From NCBI RefSeq assembly GCF_946478785.1, contig NZ_CAMLDD010000012.1, positions 62,001 to 126,000 on the forward strand: a stretch of 64,000 nucleotides of DNA, written 5' to 3'. The stretch comes from an uncultured Flavobacterium sp. GTDB lineage: Bacteria > Bacteroidota > Bacteroidia > Flavobacteriales > Flavobacteriaceae. Under the pieces are notes generated by a model that was not told where the DNA came from, ran no database searches, and saw only the letters and a list, made by a program, of their open reading frames with translations. A program made the position numbers and the translations under genes. Of this stretch, positions 8,489-15,870 are shown in pieces (the stretch's first letter is position 1; the number at the start of each line of letters is the position of its first letter).

Positions 8489-9706
8489 ATGAAAACAAAT
8501 TATTTTAAACTGATTTTTCTGTTCGCTTTATCTCTTTTTGCAGTTTCCTGTAGCAATGATGATGATGATAATAATACCGAAACACCAGATGAGTCACTGG
8601 CAGAATACAAATACCTGAGAATATTACTTTCTGATGAAAAAACGGCCCAGCTTACCCTGGTAAATCCAGTTGATGCCACAACAGCATCCTTTAATGCCAA
8701 GTTTGCCAAATCAGCACTTTACACTACAGAATCTGGCAGATATGCTGCTATAATTCACCGTGCAAGTAATGAAGTTGAAACCTTTGACAGCGGTTTTGAA
8801 GCCCATGGCGATCACGTTGATGTGGATGGGGTGCCACAATTTGGAGCTTTAACAGGGCAGTCTCTTATGCCGACACATTTTAAAAGTAAACTTGGCGAAA
8901 TAACGAGCTTTAATGACGGTGACGGAACATTATCTGTAGCCAAAGAATCTGATGTAAATACTGCAGGAGCCAAATTTAAAACAATCAACGCAGGACTTTT
9001 GGCACATCATGGTGCCATGGCTACTTTTACTAACGGAACGTATGCTATTACTGTAAAAGATAATTCGATTACCGGAACGCTTCCTGAAAAAGTTAAGATT
9101 ATCGACAATACCGGTAAAACTTTATTTGAGCCAACAACTACAACAAATGGTATTCACGGAAATGCATCTGACGGAACTTATGCCGTATTTGGTTCTGCTA
9201 GCGGAATTCTTGTTGTGCAAAGTACAGGCGAGCAAAAATTAATTGCACATCCTGAAGATTTTGGTACTGCCTGGTTTGGAACTATTTTAGAGACAGCATA
9301 CAAAGGAAAATTTGTTGGATATACTGCTGCAAAAGGCGCATACCTTATTGATATAGTAGGCGGAACGGTAAAACCAATATTGCAAAGTACATCTATCATG
9401 CAGTGCAAGGTGAGCTATAATCATAAAAAACTTGGGATATTACTGCATTCAGGAGATTTTAAACTGTATGACCTAAGTAGCCTTCAAGCTGACAAAGAAG
9501 CCAAAATAATTGCAGAAACGGCTACTGATGCCACATTGAAACCACAAATGCAGATTAGCGAAAAATTTGCTTATATCACTTCTCCATCGACGGGAGACTT
9601 ATTACAGGTAAATATTCAAAACACTTCAAACATCAAAAAAATCAAAGTTTCAAATACACCTTATATGATTACTATATTAGGATTTGAAAACAGTGAAAGC
9701 CACTAA
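8489..9706 (+). CDS. AztD-like beta-propeller lipoprotein, candidate zinc metallochaperone
   Basis: The protein has 405 residues. A lipoprotein signal ends AVSC (Cys21) and is followed by SNDDDDNN. The mature protein has many short beta repeats with Gly turns, consistent with a propeller. Two His motifs stand out: HGDHVDVD starting at 106 and HHG at 173-175. A His-rich HGDH loop and an HHG loop on a propeller recall AztD, the periplasmic zinc chaperone that loads the AztABC transporter. DFGTAWFGTILE and SYNHKKLGILLHSGDFKLYD further suggest propeller blades. It is the last gene of the block, and a strong terminator follows 15 bases later. AztD homology is my recognition, not a search result. 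No AztABC-type ABC transporter is present in this window. Confidence 0.55.
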   Translation: MKTNYFKLIFLFALSLFAVSCSNDDDDNNTETPDESLAEYKYLRILLSDEKTAQLTLVNPVDATTASFNAKFAKSALYTTESGRYAAIIHRASNEVETFDSGFEAHGDHVDVDGVPQFGALTGQSLMPTHFKSKLGEITSFNDGDGTLSVAKESDVNTAGAKFKTINAGLLAHHGAMATFTNGTYAITVKDNSITGTLPEKVKIIDNTGKTLFEPTTTTNGIHGNASDGTYAVFGSASGILVVQSTGEQKLIAHPEDFGTAWFGTILETAYKGKFVGYTAAKGAYLIDIVGGTVKPILQSTSIMQCKVSYNHKKLGILLHSGDFKLYDLSSLQADKEAKIIAETATDATLKPQMQISEKFAYITSPSTGDLLQVNIQNTSNIKKIKVSNTPYMITILGFENSESH

Positions 9707-9720
9707 TTAGAGTTTTTACA

Positions 9721-9756
9721 AAAAAAGGCATACCTGACTGGTATGCCTTTTTTCCT
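9721..9756 (+). terminator. Rho-independent terminator of the metal-type block
   Basis: A 14-bp perfect stem, AAAAAAGGCATACC (9721-9734) with GGTATGCCTTTTTT (9740-9753), and a 5-base loop. It closes the co-directional block that starts at 2797. Confidence 0.9.
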
Positions 9757-10114
9757 TCATAGCCTGATTCAAATAAGCCTAAAGACAGTATGTTTTCATT
9801 AGATAACAATTGTTTAACCAGACATAACTGCATGAACAAGGATCTATATTATGCTCATTTTAAACATATAATGAATTAGTTCCCTAAGCAAGATTTGGGT
9901 CTTAACGACTTTAAAAAAATCCTGAAAAATCTTTTACTATCTAGTATTTCATTGTTTTACCTTACCTAATGAAATATCATGTTTTACACTAGGATTTGTG
10001 CACTGTACAATTTATTACTACTTAATTATTTATGAAAAAAGTAGGGTGGACTTCTAAGGAAGTCTTTGTAACTTGCATAAATGAAATAATAAAACAAGAC
10101 TAACAGGATCTGTC
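9757..10114. other. Intergenic region with two inverted repeats
   Basis: I see no credible gene here. It holds TATTTCATT at 9945-9953 facing AATGAAATA at 9968-9976, and a tighter repeat GACTTC-TAAG-GAAGTC at 10049-10064, 51 bases before the zinc-ribbon gene. Either could be an operator for that gene. Confidence 0.35.
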
Positions 10115-10429
10115 ATGATATTAAAATCTTATATAACCTGTAATGAATGCGGGACTAAAAATCAAAATACTGATTACTGCATTAATTGTGGTGCATTAAT
10201 CAACATCACACTCAAACGTCAGCTCGAAAGAGAAGAGAAACTCCAGGAAAGAAAAGAGACTGAAAAATCCGCGAAACCTGGTAAATTAAATAATTTTGTT
10301 GAAAAGGGAATGCGTCATCCCAATAGTTTTATCAGATGGGCATTCAATAGCCTGTATTCAATCTGGACATTTCTTGCCATGATCCTGGGTGCTCTTATAG
10401 CAGCAGTAATTGCAGTAGCGGCGGGATAG
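10115..10429 (+). CDS. Zinc-ribbon membrane protein
   Basis: The protein has 104 residues. The N-terminus carries a zinc ribbon, CNECGTKNQNTDYCINCG, with CxxC at residues 9-12 and CxxC at 22-25. A charged helix rich in Glu/Lys/Arg follows (about 35-65), and one C-terminal transmembrane segment (about 82-103) ends in Ala/Val-rich sequence. The ribbon is probably cytoplasmic and tethered to the inner membrane. The family function is unknown to me. It ends 21 bases before a small polytopic membrane protein, so the two probably form an operon. Confidence 0.65.
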   Translation: MILKSYITCNECGTKNQNTDYCINCGALINITLKRQLEREEKLQERKETEKSAKPGKLNNFVEKGMRHPNSFIRWAFNSLYSIWTFLAMILGALIAAVIAVAAG

Positions 10430-10450
10430 CAAAAAACATGATATTAAAAA

Positions 10451-10858
10451 ATGTATAATTTAACAAGTTTACTGCTTTTTATAATCTCTGTGTTAGCGGC
10501 AACTATATATGGGCTTCAGAATTTGGAAGTCGAACTGCCTTTATGGATTAGCTGCTATGTTAATGATTTTTTATGCCTTCCTATCGTAATAGGATATGAA
10601 CAGCTCCTTTTTAGATGGGTTACCGGCAGCAAAGAATATAAATTTTCAATAGGATTTATATTAGCTATGGCAGCATATTACTCATTTTATTTTGAATTCT
10701 ACCTGCCTGAACATAATGAGCGTTATACTAGTGATCTTATCGATGTGATGCTGTATTTTTTGGGTGCCATCTGTTTTTACATTTTAAACCGTTTGCCTGC
10801 TACATCTCAATATAAAATTCATATAGGGTTTAAATATAAAAAACAAGTTAATTCATAG
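10451..10858 (+). CDS. Small polytopic membrane protein
   Basis: The protein has 135 residues and about four transmembrane segments (roughly 3-22, 33-50, 66-85, 99-116). The pattern LPLWISCYVNDFLCLPIVIG followed by a final DLIDVMLYFLGAICFYI resembles a Bacteroidota family often labelled 'magnesium citrate secondary transporter'. That label is poorly supported and I do not endorse a transport role. It follows the zinc-ribbon gene closely and probably shares its transcript. No terminator is obvious after it. Confidence 0.55.
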   Translation: MYNLTSLLLFIISVLAATIYGLQNLEVELPLWISCYVNDFLCLPIVIGYEQLLFRWVTGSKEYKFSIGFILAMAAYYSFYFEFYLPEHNERYTSDLIDVMLYFLGAICFYILNRLPATSQYKIHIGFKYKKQVNS

Positions 10859-11168
10859 CATTTTTTCAGCCCATTATAAAATTATGCCATTCGTCTTCAA
10901 GTTTTCTCTTCCCCTCCTCTTGGCCAGATGAAGTTTTAAAAGGAACTTTAAAATTCAAAAAGTGATACTTATAGACTTCTCAACCTTTAAAAAGCAGATG
11001 CTTTATCAAAGTAGGATTAATAAATCTCGAACTGTCCTGCTAAATATTTTACTTCATCAGATATCTTTAATTAACTATAAAACTTATTTAAACTTTGCAG
11101 TATTATTAAAATAAATTTTATCTTTAATTACAGAGGGAACATCAACTAATAATCTATTTAAAGCAATA
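10859..11168 (+). promoter_or_regulatory. Intergenic region with a candidate promoter for the DUF389 gene
   Basis: TTG at 11095-11097 and TATCTTTA at 11119-11126, spaced by 21 bases, approximate the Bacteroidota promoter with one mismatch in the -7 box. The start codon is 43 bases further on. I see no gene in the rest. Confidence 0.4.
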
Positions 11169-12479
11169 ATGAAGCAAATCACTGACATTCTAAATCTTAA
11201 AGAAGGGGAAGACGACAGGGAAAAGACATTAGAAACCGTTAAAAAAAACATTTCTTTTAAGGGGGCCAATCTTTGGATACTCGCCTGTGCCATTATCGTC
11301 GCTTCTGTAGGACTCAATGTCAACTCAACGGCTGTTATTATTGGTGCAATGCTTATATCCCCCCTCATGGGGCCGATAGTAGGCGCTGGATTTGCCCTTG
11401 GTATTTATGATTTTTCTTTACTGAAAAAATCACTTAAAAATTTGCTAAATGCTACTGTTGTTAGTCTTGTGGTATCTACCTTATATTTTTACCTCAGTCC
11501 ATTTAAGGACGTTCAGTCTGAATTACTGGCCAGGACTTCACCAAATATTTATGATATCCTTATCGCTTTTTTTGGTGGTGTTGTCGGAGTGATTGCTGTT
11601 ACGAGATCAGAGAAAGGAAACCCTATTCCAGGTGTAGCTATTGCAACAGCTTTAATGCCTCCGCTGTGTACAGCCGGATATGGGATTGCGACTGCTCAAT
11701 GGGCATTCTTTCTGGGTGCTTTTTATCTGTACTGCATCAATTGTGTCTTTATTGGTATTGCAACCTTTTTAATTATTAAATATCTTAATTATCCGCCTGT
11801 AAAACAAATTAATGAAAAGCATCAAAAACGTGTAAAATATACTATTGCTTTTTTAATCACTGCAATGCTTGCTCCCAGCAGTTATCTTGCCTATACATTA
11901 TACAGGGAACAACAGTTTAAAAAGAATGTAAATATTTTTATTGAAAATGAGTTCAGTAATAAAGGATACACAGTCGTTTATAAAAAAACCGATTTTAACC
12001 AACAGAATAAAAAACTGGAACTTGCTTTTTTGTCTAAACGTTTTTCTCCTGCAGAGATAAAAAAACTGAAAAATAAGTTAAACCTCAATAAATACCTAAT
12101 CGGTACAGATTTGCGTATCAGGCAGGACAGTACCGATCGTTTCAATGATATTAAAGGCGATATCCTAAATCAGATCAAGAGCAGTGAAAACGAAATGAAC
12201 GTGAAAGATGTCAAAATCATACAGCTAGAAAAAGAGCTGGCAAAAAACAAATTTGATAACAGACAAATATTAAACGAAATACGAACTTTATTTCCCAATG
12301 TAAATTCGATTTCAATCGCGAAAAGCTCCCTAATAAATTATAAGGACAGCACTTCAACAATCACGGCCGTAATCTACGACGGGCCAAAAAGCCTGACTGC
12401 AGATGAGAATGAAAAACTCACGAAATGGCTCAATGAGCGACTTTTAGTCAAAGATGCAGCACTGTTTAAAAGACAGTAA
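11169..12479 (+). CDS. DUF389 / TIGR00341-family membrane protein
   Basis: The protein has 436 residues. The N-terminal half is a polytopic DUF389 domain (about 25-230) with the family's signature runs NSTAVIIGAMLISPLMGPI and GVAIATALMPPLCTAGYG. Six to seven membrane segments are visible. The C-terminal half (about 240-436) is hydrophilic, with two related alpha/beta units containing a predicted coiled coil (about 325-365, Lys/Glu/Asp/Asn rich). The biochemical function of DUF389 is not established. It stands alone behind its own promoter and ends 22 bases from the convergent nhaA. Confidence 0.85.
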   Translation: MKQITDILNLKEGEDDREKTLETVKKNISFKGANLWILACAIIVASVGLNVNSTAVIIGAMLISPLMGPIVGAGFALGIYDFSLLKKSLKNLLNATVVSLVVSTLYFYLSPFKDVQSELLARTSPNIYDILIAFFGGVVGVIAVTRSEKGNPIPGVAIATALMPPLCTAGYGIATAQWAFFLGAFYLYCINCVFIGIATFLIIKYLNYPPVKQINEKHQKRVKYTIAFLITAMLAPSSYLAYTLYREQQFKKNVNIFIENEFSNKGYTVVYKKTDFNQQNKKLELAFLSKRFSPAEIKKLKNKLNLNKYLIGTDLRIRQDSTDRFNDIKGDILNQIKSSENEMNVKDVKIIQLEKELAKNKFDNRQILNEIRTLFPNVNSISIAKSSLINYKDSTSTITAVIYDGPKSLTADENEKLTKWLNERLLVKDAALFKRQ

Positions 12480-12501
12480 AACAATCATCAAAAATAAATT
12501 A

Positions 12502-13683
12502 TTATATCTTTTTTGCCTTTTTATTATACAGGCTTAAAAGCAGAAAACCTGAAATCCCTGCAAGGATTGATGCAATTAATATGGCAAATTTGGCCTCATT
12601 TTGATATGCCTGTTGCTGAAAAGACAATAAAGCTATAAATATCGACATGGTAAATCCGATTCCTCCCAAAAGCCCCAAGCCAAGTACATGAGTCCAGGTA
12701 GTACCACCAGGCAGGTCAGCAGCTCGAATCTTTACCGAAAGCCAGGACATTAAAAAGATACCTATTGGTTTTCCCAGAAAAAGACCAAGTATTATCCCTA
12801 ATGCAAGATTTCCTGTGAGACCTTCAATCATTCCACTTTGAAAAGTTATATTAGTATTAGCCAAAGCAAAAATAGGCATAATGACAAAATTTACCGGGCG
12901 AGTAAGAGCGTGCTCCAATTTTTCCAGAGGCGACTCTGTAGCCACTTCATTAGTTGGCAGTGTCATGGCTACAAGTACTCCTGCTATCGTGGCATGAATA
13001 CCGGAATGATGTATAAAATACCATATGACAACGCCAGGCAGCAAATAAAAAAATAAATTTTTAATCCCGAGACGATTAAAAAGAATAAGTAATAAAAATA
13101 TACCCCCGGCATAGCCCAGATAAAGAAAATGGAGTTCAGAAGAATAAAAAACCGCAATAACCAAAATAGCAATAAGATCATCAACAATAGCCAAAGCTGC
13201 AAGAAATATTTTAAGACCAGAGGGTACTTTATTTCCTAAAAGTGACAAGATTCCCAAAGCAAAGGCAATATCGGTTGCCATTGGAATTCCCCAGCCTTTG
13301 GAGGTCTCAGGGTTTTGTCCATTAAAAAGAAAGTATATCACTGCCGGAACTATGACTCCTCCAAGAGCTGCCAACACTGGCAAAGCTGCCTGTCGAACCG
13401 AAGAAAGCTCACCCTCTATAACTTCTCTTTTTATCTCCAAGCCTACCAGCAAAAAGAAAATTGCCATTAATCCATCGTTGATCCATAACAAAATTGGATA
13501 CCGCAGATGCACAGAAGCAGTTTCATATCCCAGGGGAAAGTCAAGAAAATTATTAAAAGCTGTCCCAAGATCAGTATTTGCAATTACAAGTGATACAAAA
13601 ACACATACAAGAAGCAAAATACCTCCTGATGAGGATGATTGGAAAAAATGCGCGAAAATTTTGAGATTTATAAGTTTTGCCAT
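12502..13683 (-). CDS. nhaA: Na+/H+ antiporter NhaA
   Basis: It exchanges external protons for cytoplasmic sodium at the inner membrane and so gives salt and pH tolerance. With the start chosen here it has 393 residues and about 12 membrane segments. The catalytic Asp pair is present in LAALAIVDDLIAI, as is the family motif GIPMATDIAFALGIL. The terminal LGLGLLGGIGFTMSIFIALL is also typical. An upstream in-frame ATG at 13728 would add 15 residues (a hydrophobic FLLWLLGYN), but NhaA proteins usually start just before the SSSSGGILLL helix, so Met at 13683 is preferred. A TATATTTTTG-like -7 element lies directly before that Met. The gene is convergent with the DUF389 gene and stands alone. Confidence 0.93.
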   Translation of the reverse strand: MAKLINLKIFAHFFQSSSSGGILLLVCVFVSLVIANTDLGTAFNNFLDFPLGYETASVHLRYPILLWINDGLMAIFFLLVGLEIKREVIEGELSSVRQAALPVLAALGGVIVPAVIYFLFNGQNPETSKGWGIPMATDIAFALGILSLLGNKVPSGLKIFLAALAIVDDLIAILVIAVFYSSELHFLYLGYAGGIFLLLILFNRLGIKNLFFYLLPGVVIWYFIHHSGIHATIAGVLVAMTLPTNEVATESPLEKLEHALTRPVNFVIMPIFALANTNITFQSGMIEGLTGNLALGIILGLFLGKPIGIFLMSWLSVKIRAADLPGGTTWTHVLGLGLLGGIGFTMSIFIALLSFQQQAYQNEAKFAILIASILAGISGFLLLSLYNKKAKKI

Positions 13684-13728
13684 TTCACAAAAATATAAAT
13701 TATAGCCTAAAAGCCAAAGAAGAAACAA

Positions 13729-14158
13729 CTAAAATAACGCAAAATGAAAAATACTCTTTGTACTATTTAATTATATTGAAATGTATTTTCTTGATCAGTG
13801 ACAATGATAAAACATGGCTTAAAATAGTATAACTTTTAAAATTACCCGTTTTTATCCCCAAATCGAAAAGATGCATTTCTTATTAACCCATTGGGTGTAG
13901 TTTTAATAGTTACATCCCAACAGAGGTTCTTATAATTCAAGTTGCAAAATTTTATTCTTAGGTGATAATATGCGACTCAAATAACATCCTGAATTGCTGA
14001 TGTAACCTTGCCATGAATTTTCTGATTAAGGATATTATAAAAAAGAGTTTTTAATGTATTTAACTTTGTTATTTGCTCATCTAAATTCTATATTTGGGCT
14101 TTTTACTAAATATAAGCCTGTCCTGATAAACAAAAATATAATCCGTTACCTTGAATAA
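13729..14158 (+). promoter_or_regulatory. Intergenic region with a promoter for the small secreted protein
   Basis: TTG at 14066-14068, 20 bases, then TATATTTG at 14089-14096: an exact match to the Bacteroidota promoter layout, 62 bases before the start codon. No gene was found in 13729-14060. Confidence 0.6.
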
Positions 14159-14527
14159 ATGAAACAATTTAAGTTTATAATTGCTATTTTATTATTCCTG
14201 TTTTCTTACATATCGATTACAGGAACACATAGGTATCCTTCTGTAAATCAAATTAATGAAACCGAAAAAAGCAATTCGTTTTCTGCTTTCAAAATTGCAA
14301 AAACAAGCTTTTATGGAATAGATCCGTCGAAAGATTTGGATATTCATTATAAAATCAAAAGAAAAGCACGCCTTCGCGCCATTACTTCGGAAAGCAGTAT
14401 CCTTAAAACACCATATTATTCAAAACTTGTAAGCTTTATAATTTGTAAAAGCCGCTTAATTTATGGTGTAGTTACAATTTATCAAATAGAGCGACATACC
14501 CATTTACATTTATATCAGCTTTTCTAG
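14159..14527 (+). CDS. Small secreted protein, paralogue of the gene at 21015
   Basis: The protein has 122 residues. An N-terminal hydrophobic segment (about 4-22) looks like a signal peptide or anchor. The mature part is basic. Its C-terminal half is shared with the protein at 21015: both have RAITSESS, then K-P-Y-x-KLV, RLIYG, IYQI and an identical terminal LHLYQLF, and both begin MKQFK. I recognise no family. It has its own promoter and lies about 200 bases before the RND efflux operon, in the same direction. The conserved terminal heptapeptide suggests a functional C-terminus (recognition, processing or insertion). The role is unknown. Confidence 0.6.
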   Translation: MKQFKFIIAILLFLFSYISITGTHRYPSVNQINETEKSNSFSAFKIAKTSFYGIDPSKDLDIHYKIKRKARLRAITSESSILKTPYYSKLVSFIICKSRLIYGVVTIYQIERHTHLHLYQLF

Positions 14528-14570
14528 ATTTAAATTCTTCTATTATACATGCAGTAATTAATTCTGCAAA

Positions 14571-14610
14571 GTCTTACTATTTAGTATAAAGACATTGTAC
14601 TGTCGTACAA
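14571..14610. promoter_or_regulatory. Two inverted repeats ahead of the RND operon
   Basis: The stretch at 14571-14593 is a near palindrome (GTCTT-ACTA ... TAGT ... AAGAC). TTGTAC-TGTC-GTACAA at 14595-14610 is a perfect 6-4-6 inverted repeat. Both lie 124-163 bases before the adaptor start, where an efflux repressor or activator would bind. No regulator gene is adjacent. Confidence 0.4.
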
Positions 14611-14733
14611 AAAAATCAAAAACTGATTAGTGTCTCACCAGCACAAATATCATTTCACAAAACGTAAATCTAACATAAACGCAATCCTTGTAATTCTTAC
14701 AAGGAGATGGCTATTTATATATTTTCACCAATT

Positions 14734-15834
14734 ATGAATACTCTTAATAAAATAATTCTCTCATCTGTTTTATCTCTTATGTTTTTTGCTTCATGCGGAA
14801 ATAAACAAAGGAAAAAGTCTAATAATATAAAAACAGTACCAGTATACAAAGTACAGTTGAAAGACACAATAGTGACTAACCGGTTTGTCGCTGATATTCA
14901 TGCAAAAAACAATGTTGAAATACACGTTCGTATACCGGGCTTACTTGATAAAGTTTTTGTTAGTGAAGGACAAAAAGTAAAAAAAGGACAGCTTTTATTT
15001 AAAATAAGTGATGCTGAACTGCAAATACAACTATTAAAAGCGCAGGCAGTATATAAAAGTGCAATGGCAGACCAAAGAATTGCTGCCGTTGAACTTGAGC
15101 AGGCACAAACCCTTTTTGATAAAAAAGTGATAGCAGACAAAGAACTTGAACTTTCAAAGGCCAAATATGAAGCTGCTTCTGCTAAAGTAGCCCATGCTGC
15201 AGCTGAAAAAAAAGCCATAAACCAGCAGATTAATTTCACCAATATCAGAGCTCCATTTAACGGAACAGTAGATCGTATTCCATCTAAAGAAGGAAGCCTT
15301 GTAGAAAATGGGTCATTGCTTACTACAATATCCCAATTAGATGATGTGTATGCTTACTTCTCTATACCTGAAAATATTTATTTTCAAATGATGACTGATA
15401 ATACGCTTAATAAACAGGGCGGAGATATAAAACTGATATTGCCAAACGGAATAGTTTACAACAAAAAAGGCGAACTTAAAACAGCTGATGGAGAAATAGA
15501 CAGACAAACGGGGTCTATTCAGTACAAAGCTAAATTTCATAATCCAAACGGGTTGATAAAACACGGAACCTCAGGCAAATTAATTATTTCAGAACCTAAA
15601 AAAGATGTGGTATTGATTCCGCAAAAAGCAGTTTTTTCTATACAGGATAAACAATTTGTATTTCTGGTAAATAAAGAAGGATTAATAAAAATGACCAATA
15701 TTACAATTGGAAGTACTCTTGATGATGTTTACATCTTAAACAAAGGATTGGAAAACAATGATCTTATTGTACAGGAGGGTACTCAGTCATTGCGCGATGG
15801 AGATAGAATCAATATCAAGGAGATGAAAATGTAA
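14734..15834 (+). CDS. RND efflux periplasmic adaptor (membrane fusion lipoprotein)
   Basis: It connects an RND pump to an outer-membrane channel in multidrug efflux. With the start used here it has 366 residues and a lipoprotein signal ending FASC followed by GN. An upstream Met at 14707 would add nine residues before this signal and is less likely. The order of elements fits AcrA/HlyD adaptors: a lipoyl half (VEIHVRIPGLLDKVFVSEGQ, KKGQLLFKISD), an alpha-hairpin (about 95-165, Ala/Glu/Lys rich), the second lipoyl half (NIRAPFNGTVDRIPSKEGS), a beta-barrel and a membrane-proximal domain. The pump gene follows 36 bases later. Confidence 0.93.
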   Translation: MNTLNKIILSSVLSLMFFASCGNKQRKKSNNIKTVPVYKVQLKDTIVTNRFVADIHAKNNVEIHVRIPGLLDKVFVSEGQKVKKGQLLFKISDAELQIQLLKAQAVYKSAMADQRIAAVELEQAQTLFDKKVIADKELELSKAKYEAASAKVAHAAAEKKAINQQINFTNIRAPFNGTVDRIPSKEGSLVENGSLLTTISQLDDVYAYFSIPENIYFQMMTDNTLNKQGGDIKLILPNGIVYNKKGELKTADGEIDRQTGSIQYKAKFHNPNGLIKHGTSGKLIISEPKKDVVLIPQKAVFSIQDKQFVFLVNKEGLIKMTNITIGSTLDDVYILNKGLENNDLIVQEGTQSLRDGDRINIKEMKM

Positions 15835-15870
15835 AATTGTAGTGAGTTATTAATTATTAAAAAAAATATA

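Noticed and set aside
10876..10985. Minus-strand stretch of about 36 codons reading KYHFLNFKVPFKTSSG and EDEWHNFIMG
   Set aside because: Looks mildly coding but has no start, no recognised family and no supporting signals.
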